A stretch of DNA of 64,000 nt from Amycolatopsis decaplanina DSM 44594. GTDB lineage: Bacteria > Actinomycetota > Actinomycetes > Mycobacteriales > Pseudonocardiaceae. Numbering within the stretch: the stretch's first letter is position 1; every line of letters begins with the position of its first letter. Location of the stretch: assembly GCF_000342005.1 (NCBI RefSeq), contig NZ_AOHO01000058.1, positions 124,001-188,000 of the forward strand. The letters are read 5' to 3'. Positions 24,839 through 33,673 of the stretch are shown here, piece by piece. The notes beneath the pieces were generated by a model. It had not been told where the DNA came from. It saw only the letters and a program-made list of their open reading frames with translations, and did no database searches. The translations under genes were made by a program, and so were the position numbers.

Positions 24839-25702
24839 CTACTTCCGGCGCGTTTCGAGCTTGAGCCGCAGCGCGAGGCCCGCCTTCACCGCGAGCATGA
24901 CCGGCTTCCACAGGAGACCGCGGTGACGGTCCGCGAGGTAGCGATACGCGCTTTCGTGGTGCGCGCGCAGCATTTTCGCCGAAGCCTGCGAAGTCGAGTG
25001 CCCGCCGATGTGCATGACACTGGACGAAGGCGCGTACACGTTCAGCCAACCCGCGCGGGACAGGCGGTCACCGAGGTCGACGTCCTCGAAGTACATGAAG
25101 TAGCGCGTGTCGAACCCGTCGACCGAGTCGAAGGCCTCGCGACGGAACAGCTGGCAGGACCCGGAAAGCCAGCCGGCCGTGCGCTCGACCGGGGTGCCGG
25201 TCTCCTGCCGGTACTGCCGCGTCCACGGGTTGCCCGGCCAGATCTTGCCGAACGCGGCGTGCCCGATCCCGCGGCCGAACGACGGCAGCAGCCGGGCCGA
25301 CGGGTAGACCGTGCCGTCGAGATCGTGGATGAGCGGGCCGAACGCGCCACCGCGCGGCCAGCGCTCGGCCACCTCGAGCAACGCGTCGAGCGAACCGGGT
25401 TCCCATTCGAGGTCCGGGTTCACCACGACGACCCAGCCGTAGCTGTCGTCGAGTTCCGCGACACCTCGGTTGGCGGCCGTGCCGTAACCGACGTTCTCGC
25501 CGATGCTGAGCAGCTTGACGTTGTCCCGGCGGGCGGCTTTCTCCGGCGCGCCGTCCGTCGAGGCGTTGTCGGCGACGACGACCTGGACGTCCCGATCCGT
25601 CGCCTTCTCGAGCGTGTCGAGGAACTTCTCGAGGGTTTCGCCGGGGAAGTACGTCACGGTCACGACGGCGATCCCGTCGCCGTAGCTGGGGTGCTCAGTC
25701 AC
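24839..25702 (-). CDS. wbbL: dTDP-rhamnose:GlcNAc-PP-polyprenol rhamnosyltransferase
   Basis: GT2 family enzyme that adds rhamnose to GlcNAc-PP-decaprenyl, forming the linker between arabinogalactan and peptidoglycan at the inner membrane. VVTVTYFPGETLEKFLDTL begins the GT-A fold; VVADNASTDG binds the nucleotide; VVVNPDLEW is the DxD-like segment; FMYFEDVDLGDRLSRAGW is the catalytic-base region. The length near 288 residues matches mycobacterial WbbL, and the rml genes are 8 kb away in the same cluster. GTG 25702 is preferred because a GACAAT hexamer ends 6 bases upstream; an in-frame GTG at 25717 would add five residues. Confidence 0.88.
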   Translation of the reverse strand: MTEHPSYGDGIAVVTVTYFPGETLEKFLDTLEKATDRDVQVVVADNASTDGAPEKAARRDNVKLLSIGENVGYGTAANRGVAELDDSYGWVVVVNPDLEWEPGSLDALLEVAERWPRGGAFGPLIHDLDGTVYPSARLLPSFGRGIGHAAFGKIWPGNPWTRQYRQETGTPVERTAGWLSGSCQLFRREAFDSVDGFDTRYFMYFEDVDLGDRLSRAGWLNVYAPSSSVMHIGGHSTSQASAKMLRAHHESAYRYLADRHRGLLWKPVMLAVKAGLALRLKLETRRK

Positions 25703-25748
25703 GCGGCCATTGTCCACCCGTCACCGAACGCGACTCCGGCCCCACCCA

Positions 25749-25796
25749 CCTCGTGAGTGGTAAGGACGGTTAGAACCGTCCTTACCACTCACGAGG
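25749..25796. repeat. Perfect 23-bp inverted repeat, GTGAGTGGTAAGGACGG family, copy 3
   Basis: Arms 25749-25771 and 25774-25796 with AG centre, between the wbbL promoter and the stop of the upstream GT4 gene. Base for base the same 48 bases as copy 2 at 21249, 4.5 kb away. Confidence 0.85.
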
Positions 25797-25810
25797 CCAG
25801 CAGTAACCTC

Positions 25811-26974
25811 TCAGCCCGCCCGCCGCTGCGCATGCCGGTACCAAGCCTTCGCGTAAGCCTCCCGGTGCCGCTCCGCGGTCGTGGCCCACGAGAACTCCTT
25901 CGCCCGCCGAAGCGCGGCCTCGGCCAGCTCGGCGCGCCGTGAAGGGGCGTCGAGCAGCTCGGAGATGGCCGCAGCGACGTCTCCGGCACCGACACCGCAG
26001 TAAGCGACCGCGTCCCCGCCGACCTCCGGCAGGGAAAGCCGCCGTGTCGTGAGCACCGCCGCGCCGCACGCCATCGCCTCCAGCACCGGCAGCCCGAATC
26101 CCTCACCGAGGCTCGGGTACGCGACCAGTTCGGAACCGCCGAGGAAGCCGGCGAGCGTGTCGAACGGCAGGTATCCGGCCCGGATCACCCGCAGCCGGTG
26201 CGGAACGGCGTCCAGCGCGCGTTCGACCTGCGAATCCCAGCCCGGCTGCCCGGCCAGCACCAGCGCCGGCGGGTTCGGCCTGCCGATCACGGCGTGTGCG
26301 AAGCCGCGGATCAGCGCGGGCACGTTCTTGCGCGGTTCCAGCGCGCCGAGGAAGGCGACGTACGGCGTCTTCCCGAGCCCGACGGCCTTGCGCGCGGCCT
26401 CGATCTCGGCGGGGGAAGGCGGATGGAACCGATCCGGTTCGACGCCGTGGTGGATGATCTCCACTTCCGAGGTGCGCACAGTGCGCACCTGGCCGACGCG
26501 CTCCAGCTCGGCCGCCGTCGCGATGCTCGGCACGACGCACAGCGTCGCGCGGCGAAGCGCCGTCGCGGTCCAAGCCCGGAAGAAGCGCGCTTTAACCGAA
26601 GAGTGGAGGACCGCGTCGGTGAAGAAGGTCGCGTCGTGCAGCGTCACCACCGAAGCGGCCGGGCTGGCCAGCGGCATCGTGTAGTGCGGCGAGTGGACGA
26701 CGTCGGCGGCGAGCCGCCGGACCAGCCGGGGCAGGGTCGCCTGCTCCCAGGTCAGCCGGGCCGTCCTGGTCGAAGTCGACGGTGAGGTGGGCACGATCCG
26801 CGCGCCGGGCGCCAGCCGGTCGTACAGCACCGCGTCCCGCGGCTGGCAGACGACGGTGATCCGCGCGCCGTCCTCGTCCAGCGCCGCGACCAGCGAATCC
26901 ACGTAACGACCGACGCCACCCCTGTCCGCGGGGACGGCGGTCGCGTCGATCAGCACGCGAGGGTCATCGGTCAC
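25811..26974 (-). CDS. GT4-family glycosyltransferase
   Basis: 387-residue retaining GT-B glycosyltransferase, probably a mannosyl- or rhamnosyltransferase acting on a cell-envelope glycan. N-terminal donor/acceptor domain with GGVGRYVDSLVAAL and HSPHYTMPL; C-terminal domain with FLGALEPRKNVPALIRGF and the E-x7-E motif in SLGEGFGLPVLEAMACG. The GTG at 26974 has TACCCT ending 6 bases upstream, again a leaderless arrangement. The following GT4 gene (27059-28126) is a divergent-origin paralogue in the same orientation. Confidence 0.88.
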   Translation of the reverse strand: MTDDPRVLIDATAVPADRGGVGRYVDSLVAALDEDGARITVVCQPRDAVLYDRLAPGARIVPTSPSTSTRTARLTWEQATLPRLVRRLAADVVHSPHYTMPLASPAASVVTLHDATFFTDAVLHSSVKARFFRAWTATALRRATLCVVPSIATAAELERVGQVRTVRTSEVEIIHHGVEPDRFHPPSPAEIEAARKAVGLGKTPYVAFLGALEPRKNVPALIRGFAHAVIGRPNPPALVLAGQPGWDSQVERALDAVPHRLRVIRAGYLPFDTLAGFLGGSELVAYPSLGEGFGLPVLEAMACGAAVLTTRRLSLPEVGGDAVAYCGVGAGDVAAAISELLDAPSRRAELAEAALRRAKEFSWATTAERHREAYAKAWYRHAQRRAG

Positions 26975-27058
26975 CCTAGGAGGGTACGGCGGCGCACTAG
27001 CTCCGCGGTGAAGAACCGACAGATTCTCTCAACCAAGGGAAACTCCGGTTGCTTCTTG

Positions 27059-28126
27059 TCAGGCAACCTGATCGCGCAGGTGGAGGCCCCAAACGGCGGA
27101 AGCGGCACGCTGCCAGGTGAACTCACTCGAACGGCTGAGACCGCTGTCACGCAGCGCTGCCGCGCGCTCCGGATGGTCGAGGACGTCTCGAAGGGCATCC
27201 GCAAGCGCTTGCCGCTCACCGACGGGGACGGTGACACCCGCTCCCCCGGCGACCTCGACCAGGGCCGGGACAGCCGAGTGCACCACCGGCACCCCGGCCG
27301 CCATCGCCTCGATCAGCGGCAGCCCGAACCCCTCCGCCCGGCTCGGCATCGCCAGCACCGACGCGCCGCGCAACGTGAACGCCAGCTCCGCGTCGCTCAC
27401 TTTCCCCAGTAGCCGGACGTCGGCGCCGTGCTCGCGCGCCAGCGCCGCCGGGTCGATGCCACCCCAGCCCGGCTGCCCGGCCAGCACCAGCGGCACCCCG
27501 ATCCGGCCGACGGCGTCGATCAGCACGTCGACACCCTTGCGCGGCTCGATCGTCCCGATCGCGAGCACGTACCGCTCCGGCAGCGCGACCTCGGCGAACC
27601 CGGACGGCGGCCGCACACCGTGCGGGATCACGCGCAACGGCACGGAAACCGGCACCAGCCCGGTGAGCTCGTCCGCAATCGCTTGCGTGGGCACGGTCAG
27701 CGCGGTCGCCCGCGACGCGGCCCGCGCGATCACCGCCTTGTGCCACGCGACGCCGCGAGGCGTCAGCGTCTCGGGATGCGTCCACGGCACGGTGTCGTGC
27801 ACCGCGACCGACAGCGTCCGCCCCTTCGGCACCCGGGCGGGGGCGAGCGGTGTCGGCGCGTGGACCGCGTCGCCGCCCGGCCACCACGGCAGGCCCAGCT
27901 GCCAAGCGGCGATCAGTGCCCGAGGCGGGATCGGCAGCACTCGCGGCCCCGCGACGCCCTCGACGACCGCGGCATCGACATCGGTGTGCCGTGCGACCAC
28001 GCTCGACACCGTCCAGCCCGGCGGCGCGGTCGCGGCGAGCGCCCGCAGCAGTTCGCCGGTGTAGCGGCCGGTCCCGCCGGGGACCGGCGCCAGCAGCTGC
28101 TCGGCGAGCACGACCAGTTCGGGCAT
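27059..28126 (-). CDS. GT4-family glycosyltransferase
   Basis: 355-residue GT-B glycosyltransferase. MPELVVLAEQLLAPVPGGTG opens the N-domain (glycine-rich PGGTGRYTGELL); the C-domain has AIGTIEPRKGVDVLIDAV and the E-x7-E block SRAEGFGLPLIEAMAAGVPV. The ATG at 28126 is fixed by a -10-like GAGAAT ending 7 bases upstream and by only 19 bases separating it from the divergent GT2 gene. It is expected to act with its neighbours on an envelope polysaccharide; donor sugar unknown. Confidence 0.88.
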   Translation of the reverse strand: MPELVVLAEQLLAPVPGGTGRYTGELLRALAATAPPGWTVSSVVARHTDVDAAVVEGVAGPRVLPIPPRALIAAWQLGLPWWPGGDAVHAPTPLAPARVPKGRTLSVAVHDTVPWTHPETLTPRGVAWHKAVIARAASRATALTVPTQAIADELTGLVPVSVPLRVIPHGVRPPSGFAEVALPERYVLAIGTIEPRKGVDVLIDAVGRIGVPLVLAGQPGWGGIDPAALAREHGADVRLLGKVSDAELAFTLRGASVLAMPSRAEGFGLPLIEAMAAGVPVVHSAVPALVEVAGGAGVTVPVGERQALADALRDVLDHPERAAALRDSGLSRSSEFTWQRAASAVWGLHLRDQVA

Positions 28127-28145
28127 GGTCTCTATTCTCTCTGGC
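28127..28145. promoter_or_regulatory. 19-base divergent promoter with overlapping -10 elements
   Basis: Only GGTCTCTATTCTCTCTGGC separates the start codons of two divergent glycosyltransferase genes. On the plus strand TATTCT (28133-28138) ends 7 bases before ATG 28146. On the minus strand GAGAAT (28139-28134) ends 7 bases before ATG 28126. The two hexamers share five base pairs, so both transcripts would be leaderless and start from one symmetric -10 region. Confidence 0.6.
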
Positions 28146-29084
28146 ATGACCGACGCCGAACCCAGCACCACCGTCGTCGTGGTCACCTGGCGCGGCGCCG
28201 CGCACATCACCGCCTGCCTCGACGCCCTCGCCACGCAGTCCCGCCCACATCGGACCCTGGTCGTCGACAACGCCTCCGACGACGGAACGTCCGCCCTGCT
28301 CGCCGCCCATCCGTCGAAGCCCGAGGTGCTCCGGCTGCGGCGCAACACCGGTTACGCGGGGGCCATGGCCGCCGCACTGGACAAAGTGGACACTCCGTTG
28401 ATGGCCTGGTTGAACGACGACGCCGCCCCGGCCCCTGAGTGGCTCGCGACCTGCGAGGACACCCTCGGGAAGGCTCCGCTCGCCGCGGCCGTGAGCGCCC
28501 GGCTGACATTGGCCGACGGGACCGTCCAGTCCACCGGCGTCCGCCTGACCACCGACGGCCACGGCGCCGACCTGCCGGAACCCGCCGACGAGGTCTTCGG
28601 CTTCTGCGGGGGCGCGGCGGTGCTGGACGTCGAGGCGCTGCGTTCCGTCGGCGGGGTCCCGGCCTCGTACTTCTGCTACTACGAGGACACCGACACCGCG
28701 TGGCGGCTGCGGTTGGCGGGCTGGGACGTCGTCGGCGCCGAGGCCGAGGTCACCCATCAGCATGGCGCGAGCACCCGGCCGGGTTCGGTCCAGTTCCACC
28801 TGTGGAATGAACGCAACCGCCTCCTGACCCTTCTGCGGTGTGCTCCGCGCGCGGTGGCGGTCCGCCAGCTGGTGAAGTTCGCCGTGCTGACCCTGGTTCT
28901 GCCCCTCCGAGGACTCCGCCGAAACAAGAAAGCGGAGGCACCGAACTTCCGTCTGAGCCTCCGGTGCCGCGTCCTGGGCGCCGTCGCCGCCCGCCTGCCG
29001 CGCACGCTGGTCGAGCGGCGGGCCATCGGACGGCGGGCGACACTGGGCCGAGGCGCGGTCTGGGACGCATGGGCCGGGCTTTAA
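28146..29084 (+). CDS. GT2-family glycosyltransferase (rhamnosyltransferase-like)
   Basis: 312-residue GT-A glycosyltransferase: TVVVVTWRGAAHITACLDAL, VVDNASDDGTSAL, MAWLNDDAAP (DxD-like), FCGGAAVLD and CYYEDTDTAWRLRLAGWD with the conserved ED of WbbL/GlfT-like enzymes. The C-terminal 80 residues include a hydrophobic stretch (LVKFAVLTLVLPL) probably lying on the membrane. The ATG at 28146 is chosen from the promoter geometry; an upstream in-frame ATG at 28125 lies inside the shared promoter. It is followed by the GT2-GT4 fusion gene after 32 bases. Confidence 0.87.
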   Translation: MTDAEPSTTVVVVTWRGAAHITACLDALATQSRPHRTLVVDNASDDGTSALLAAHPSKPEVLRLRRNTGYAGAMAAALDKVDTPLMAWLNDDAAPAPEWLATCEDTLGKAPLAAAVSARLTLADGTVQSTGVRLTTDGHGADLPEPADEVFGFCGGAAVLDVEALRSVGGVPASYFCYYEDTDTAWRLRLAGWDVVGAEAEVTHQHGASTRPGSVQFHLWNERNRLLTLLRCAPRAVAVRQLVKFAVLTLVLPLRGLRRNKKAEAPNFRLSLRCRVLGAVAARLPRTLVERRAIGRRATLGRGAVWDAWAGL

Positions 29085-29116
29085 GCTTGGTCCAATCGAG
29101 TGCAGGGAGTACGGCT

Positions 29117-31630
29117 TTGGCGCAGGGGGAAACGCAACCGGTCGTCTCGGTGATCGTGGTGAACTACCGGGGGGCCGCCGACACCGTCACCTGCCTGCGC
29201 GCACTCGCCGAACACGATTACCCGAACCTCGAGGTCATCTGCGTCGACAACGCCTCCGGCGGCACCGACGTGGCCGAGATCAAGGCCGCCGCCCCGGGCG
29301 TCAAGCTCGTCGAGTCCCCGGCGAACTCCGGCTTCGCGGGCGGCTGCAACCTCGGCGCGAAGCACGCCACCGGCACCGTCCTCGCCTTCCTCAACAACGA
29401 CGCCCGCCCGGCTCCCGGCTGGGTCGGCGCGGCCGTCGCCGAACTGCGCGCCCAGCCGACCGTCGCCGCGGTAGCCAGCAAGGTCCTCGACTGGGACGGC
29501 ACCGGCACCGACTTCGTCGACGCGGGCTTGACCTGGTTCGGCATGGGCTACAAGCGCCACGCCGGCAGCCCGCTGTCGGACGTCCCCGCCGCCGAACACG
29601 AGATCGCCAAGGACGTCCTGTTCGCGACCGGTTCGGCGATGTTCGTCCGCGCCGGCGTATTCGCCGAACTCGGCGGGTTCGACGAGCGATTCTTCATGTT
29701 CTACGAGGACGTCGACCTCGGCTGGCGGCTGAACCTGCGCGGCTGGCGCGTGCGCTACGTGCCGGAGTCGCTGACCTACCACAAGCACCACGCCACCATG
29801 TCCACAGTGGACACTCCGGACTCCGGACGCGAGACGTTCCTGCTGGAGCGCAACGCCTTGGCGGCACTGTACAAGAACCTCTCCGACGAGACGCTCTCTC
29901 GCGCGCTGCCCGCCGCGCTGGCGCTGGCCGTCCGCCGGGCGACGGCGCGCGGTGACCTCGACGCCACCCAATTCGACCTCGCCCAGGGTGTCGGCCCGGC
30001 CGAGACCGGACCGGTCGAGGTGCCGAGGACGACGTTGGCCGGCGTGCTGGCGATCGACCAGTTCGTCGAATTGCTGCCGTCGCTCGCCGAGTCCCGCGCC
30101 GCCGAACAGGCCGCCCGCGTCCGCACCGACGCCGACCTGCTTCCCTTGCTGCGCAAGGCCTTGGAGCCCGCGTATCCGCTGCCGCGGTATCTCGCCGCGC
30201 ACGACGTCCTGGTCGAGACGTTCGGCATCGACGCGCTCTTCGGACAGCGCCGCAAGGTACTGGTGATCACCGGCGACGCGATCACCGAACGGATGGCGGG
30301 TCCGGCGATCCGCGCGTGGAACATGGCCGCGACCCTGGCCACCGAACACGACGTCCACCTGGTGACGGTCAATCCCCTCGCCGATCCGCCGCCCGCGCCG
30401 TTCCGGGTCAGCGCGGCCACCCGGCGCGAGCTGGAGACCCCGATCGCCTGGGCCGACATCATCGTCCTGCAGGGGCACGTGCTGGAGCTCGCGCCCTCGC
30501 TCAAGAAGCAGTACGCGCACAAGATCGTGGTCGCGGACCTGTACGACCCGATGCACCTCGAACTGCTCGAACAGGGCAAGGGCGTTCCCGACGACAAGCG
30601 GGCACTGGACCTCATCGGGGTCACCAAGGTCCTCGACGCGCAACTGGAACGCGGGGACTTCTTCCTGTGCGCGTCGGAGCGTCAGCGTCACTTCTGGCTG
30701 GGCCACCTCGCCGCGATGGGCAGGCTCTCGCCGCGGCTGTACGACGCCGACCCGACCACCCAGTCGCTGCTGTCGATCGTCCCGTTCGGCCTGTCGCCGC
30801 AGGCACCGGTCCGCACCGGCCCCGGCCTTCGGTCCACTTTGGACGGCATCGGCGAGACCGACCACGTCGTGCTGTGGGCGGGCGGGGTATACAGCTGGTT
30901 CGACCCGTTGACCCTGGTCCGCGCGATCGAACGGCTTCGGCAGCGCCGCGGCGACGTCCGCCTGGTGTTCCTCGGCATGAAGCATCCCAACCCCGAGGTC
31001 ACCGAGATGGACATCGGCGCGCGCACGATGCTGCTCTCGGACACGCTCGGGCTCACCGGCAAGCACGTGTTCTTCAATCAGCAGTGGGTGCCGTACGAAG
31101 AGCGCCAGAACTGGCTGCTGGACGCGAACTGCGGCGTCACCACGCATTACGAGCACGTCGAGACGACGTTCGCGTTCCGCACCCGGGTGCTGGACTACCT
31201 GTGGGCCGGGCTGCCGATCGTCACCACCGACGGCGACTCGTTCGCCGACCTGGTCCGCGAGGAACGGCTCGGCGTCGTCGTCCCGGCCGAGGACGTGGAC
31301 GCGCTGGCCGACGCGCTGGAAAAGGCGCTGTACGACGAGGAGTTCGCCGCGGGCTGCGTCGAGCGGATGGCCGCCGTCGCCCGCCGTTACGCCTGGCCGG
31401 AAGCACTGAAACCGCTGGTGGAGTTCTGCCGGAACCCGCGGCCCGCGGCCGACCGGCTGCCCGGCTCCGGCGACCTGGTGGTCACCGAACCGGTGCGGGG
31501 CAAGGAAATGCTGCGCCGCGACGTCGACCTGATCCGCGAGTACCTCGCCGACGGCGGCCCGAAGGAACTCGTGCGGCGCGTCGGCGGCCGGGTGGTCAAG
31601 GTCGCCAAGCAGAGGCTCGGCCGTGGCTGA
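29117..31630 (+). CDS. Bimodular glycosyltransferase: GT2 fused to GT4-like domain
   Basis: 837 residues. The first 280 form a GT2 domain (VVSVIVVNYRGAADTVTCL, VDNASGGTD, AFLNNDARPAPG, ERFFMFYEDVDLGWRLNLRGW). Residues about 290-400 are a helical linker. The last 420 form a GT-B/GT4-like domain (KVLVITGDAITERMAGPAIRAW, LWAGGVYSWFDPLTLVRAI, VLDYLWAGLPIVTTDGDSFADLV). Such fusions add two sugars in succession to an envelope glycan or O-antigen-like chain. TTG 29117 is preferred because AGGGAG lies 8 bases upstream; ATG 29069, overlapping the upstream gene, is the alternative. It overlaps the next gene by 8 bases. Confidence 0.87.
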   Translation: MAQGETQPVVSVIVVNYRGAADTVTCLRALAEHDYPNLEVICVDNASGGTDVAEIKAAAPGVKLVESPANSGFAGGCNLGAKHATGTVLAFLNNDARPAPGWVGAAVAELRAQPTVAAVASKVLDWDGTGTDFVDAGLTWFGMGYKRHAGSPLSDVPAAEHEIAKDVLFATGSAMFVRAGVFAELGGFDERFFMFYEDVDLGWRLNLRGWRVRYVPESLTYHKHHATMSTVDTPDSGRETFLLERNALAALYKNLSDETLSRALPAALALAVRRATARGDLDATQFDLAQGVGPAETGPVEVPRTTLAGVLAIDQFVELLPSLAESRAAEQAARVRTDADLLPLLRKALEPAYPLPRYLAAHDVLVETFGIDALFGQRRKVLVITGDAITERMAGPAIRAWNMAATLATEHDVHLVTVNPLADPPPAPFRVSAATRRELETPIAWADIIVLQGHVLELAPSLKKQYAHKIVVADLYDPMHLELLEQGKGVPDDKRALDLIGVTKVLDAQLERGDFFLCASERQRHFWLGHLAAMGRLSPRLYDADPTTQSLLSIVPFGLSPQAPVRTGPGLRSTLDGIGETDHVVLWAGGVYSWFDPLTLVRAIERLRQRRGDVRLVFLGMKHPNPEVTEMDIGARTMLLSDTLGLTGKHVFFNQQWVPYEERQNWLLDANCGVTTHYEHVETTFAFRTRVLDYLWAGLPIVTTDGDSFADLVREERLGVVVPAEDVDALADALEKALYDEEFAAGCVERMAAVARRYAWPEALKPLVEFCRNPRPAADRLPGSGDLVVTEPVRGKEMLRRDVDLIREYLADGGPKELVRRVGGRVVKVAKQRLGRG

Positions 31631-32711
31631 CCGCCCCTTGCGCGTCCTGCTCGACGGGACCCCGCTTCTCGGTGCCAGGACGGGTATCGGCCGGTACACC
31701 GTCGCACTGTCCGAAGAGCTCGCGTCGATGTCCGAAGTGGACACTCGCGCGGTCGCTTTCACGTTGCGCGGCTGGCGACGGCTGCGGCACGTGCTCCCGC
31801 ACGGCGTCCGGGCCCGTGGCATGCCGGTGGCGGCGCGGTTGCTGCGCAAGGCGTGGCTGCGCTCGCAGCTGCCGCCGGTGGAGCTGTTCGCCGGGCCGAC
31901 GGACGTCGTGCACGGCACCAACTTCGTGCTTCCCGGCCGGTTCCGCGCGGCGGGCGTGGTGACCATCCACGATCTGGCCTTTTTGGACGCTCCCGGGGAG
32001 CTCGCGCCGAGCGATCACGAGCTGCCACAACTGGTCCGGCGCGGGGCCCGGCTCGCCGACGCGATCTGCACACCCACCAACGCTGTGGCCGATCAGGTCG
32101 CCGAACGGCTCGACGTGGACCGCGGCAAGATCATCGTCACCCCGCTCGGCGTGAACCCGGCCTGGTTCACCGCGCGCCCGCCGGACCAGGAACGCCGCAA
32201 GGAACTCGGTCTTCCGGACAAGTATCTGCTCTTCGCCGGTGCCCCTGGACCCCGGAAGGGCCTGCACTGGCTCCAGCAGGCGCACGAGGCCGCGCCGGAT
32301 CTGCCGGATCTGGTGTTCGTCGGCCCCGGTTCGTTCGCGGTGGGCCCGCGTTCGCGGCATGTGGGCTACCTGTCGGACGTGAACCTCCGGCGGGTCGTCG
32401 CCGGGGCCAGCGCACTGGTGCTGCCGTCGCGCGACGAAGGTTTCGGCCTCCCGGTGCTGGAAGCGCTGGCGTCGGATGTGCCCGTGGTGTGCACGGACAT
32501 CCCGGCGCTGCGCGAGGTCGCGGGGAACTGCGCGAGTCTGGTCCCCTACGAGGACGTCGACGGGCTCGTGGAGGCGCTGCGGATGGCCGTCAGCGATCCG
32601 CACGCCGTCGCCACTTCGGCCGCGCGCCGCGCCCACGTCGCGAACTTCACCTGGCGCGCGTGCGCCGAACTGACCGTCGCCGCGTACCGCCAGGCGAGCA
32701 CGAAACACTGA
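31623..32711 (+). CDS. GT4-family glycosyltransferase
   Basis: 362-residue GT-B enzyme of the mannosyltransferase/WbaZ-like type: LLDGTPLLGARTGIGRYTV, HGTNFVLPG, FAGAPGPRKGLHWLQQAH and the E-x7-E motif in SRDEGFGLPVLEALASDVPV. The GTG at 31623 overlaps the end of the bimodular glycosyltransferase by 8 bases, so translation is coupled and both should act on the same glycan. It ends in front of a long inverted repeat that separates it from convergent rmlD. Confidence 0.9.
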   Translation: MADRPLRVLLDGTPLLGARTGIGRYTVALSEELASMSEVDTRAVAFTLRGWRRLRHVLPHGVRARGMPVAARLLRKAWLRSQLPPVELFAGPTDVVHGTNFVLPGRFRAAGVVTIHDLAFLDAPGELAPSDHELPQLVRRGARLADAICTPTNAVADQVAERLDVDRGKIIVTPLGVNPAWFTARPPDQERRKELGLPDKYLLFAGAPGPRKGLHWLQQAHEAAPDLPDLVFVGPGSFAVGPRSRHVGYLSDVNLRRVVAGASALVLPSRDEGFGLPVLEALASDVPVVCTDIPALREVAGNCASLVPYEDVDGLVEALRMAVSDPHAVATSAARRAHVANFTWRACAELTVAAYRQASTKH

Positions 32712-32715
32712 CCCT

Positions 32716-32790
32716 CGCAATTAGTCACCTACTTGCCCTGTAGGCCTTCCGGCGCGCGAATGCGGTCAGGCAAGTAGGTGACTAATTGCG
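32716..32790. terminator. 22-bp perfect inverted repeat between convergent GT4 gene and rmlD
   Basis: Arms 32716-32737 and 32769-32790 (CGCAATTAGTCACCTACTTG core) with a 31-base loop. It fills the 85-base gap between convergent stop codons at 32711 and 32797; likely a bidirectional terminator. The arm is A/T-richer than its surroundings and differs from the other hairpin families. Confidence 0.65.
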
Positions 32791-32796
32791 TGGGGG

Positions 32797-33669
32797 TCAG
32801 GAAGCGAAGTAGGCCTTCAGCGCGTCAGACCAGTCCCGAAGCGGCGTGAGACCCGCCTCACGCCATGAGGCGTTCGACAGCACTCCGAACGCCGGACGCG
32901 CCGCCGGACGGGGGAATTCCGCCGTCGTACAAGGCTTCACCCGTGCCGGGTCCGCGCCGAGTTCCGCGAAGATCGCCTTCGCGAACCCGCACCACGTCGT
33001 CGATCCGCCGCCCGTGCAGTGCAGCACCCGTTGCGAGGGCCCTTCTCCGGCGGCGACACGACCGGCCAGTTCCAGTAGCCCGGCGGCGAGATCGCGGGAC
33101 CAGGTCGGCGAACCGGTCTGATCGTCCACTACGGACAGTTCTTCGCGTTCCCTTTCCAGCCGCGCCATGGTCTTGACGAAGTTCGAGCCGGTCTTGCCGT
33201 ACACCCAGGACGTCCGCACGATCCACGAACGGGCCCCCGAGCCGAGCACCGCGTCCTCGCCTGCCGCCTTCGTCCGGCCGTAGGCGTTGAGCGGGCCCAG
33301 AAGATCACCGGTCTCGTACGGCGAAGTCGCGTCACCGGCGAAGACGTAGTCCGTGGACACGTGGATGAGCGGCACCCCGCGTGACGAGCACGCCGCGGCG
33401 AGCACCCGGGGGCCGTCGGCGTTCACCGCGAACGCCCGTTCCTCATCGGTTTCCGCCGCGTCCACCGCGGTGTAGGCCGCCGCGTTGATCACCACCGGCG
33501 ACGCTCCCGCCGCCCGCGCCCGGTTCGCCCATTCGGTCACCGCGGCGACGACCTGACCGGTGTCGCGCACGTTCAGCTCCGATGACGACGGGGTCGCGGC
33601 GTCCGCGGCGAGCGCCGCGAGGTCCTGCCCCAGCTGCCCGGATCCTCCCGGCACGAGAATGCTCAGCAC
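32797..33669 (-). CDS. rmlD: dTDP-4-dehydrorhamnose reductase
   Basis: Last step of dTDP-L-rhamnose synthesis. The 290-residue SDR-extended protein has the Rossmann motif GGSGQLGQD (8-16), NAAAYTAVDAAE (substrate loop), STDYVFAGD, and the catalytic Tyr-Lys pair in YGRTKAAGE. It starts with GTG at 33669, 4 bases after the rmlB stop, so rmlB-rmlD form an operon. Product feeds WbbL and probably other glycosyltransferases nearby. Confidence 0.95.
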   Translation of the reverse strand: MLSILVPGGSGQLGQDLAALAADAATPSSSELNVRDTGQVVAAVTEWANRARAAGASPVVINAAAYTAVDAAETDEERAFAVNADGPRVLAAACSSRGVPLIHVSTDYVFAGDATSPYETGDLLGPLNAYGRTKAAGEDAVLGSGARSWIVRTSWVYGKTGSNFVKTMARLEREREELSVVDDQTGSPTWSRDLAAGLLELAGRVAAGEGPSQRVLHCTGGGSTTWCGFAKAIFAELGADPARVKPCTTAEFPRPAARPAFGVLSNASWREAGLTPLRDWSDALKAYFAS

Positions 33670-33673
33670 CTCT

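Noticed and set aside
29081..31966. Minus-strand open frame of 961 codons opposite the GT2-GT4 fusion
   Set aside because: Mirror of the real gene's codon bias; no start context, domain or hydrophobic pattern of its own.
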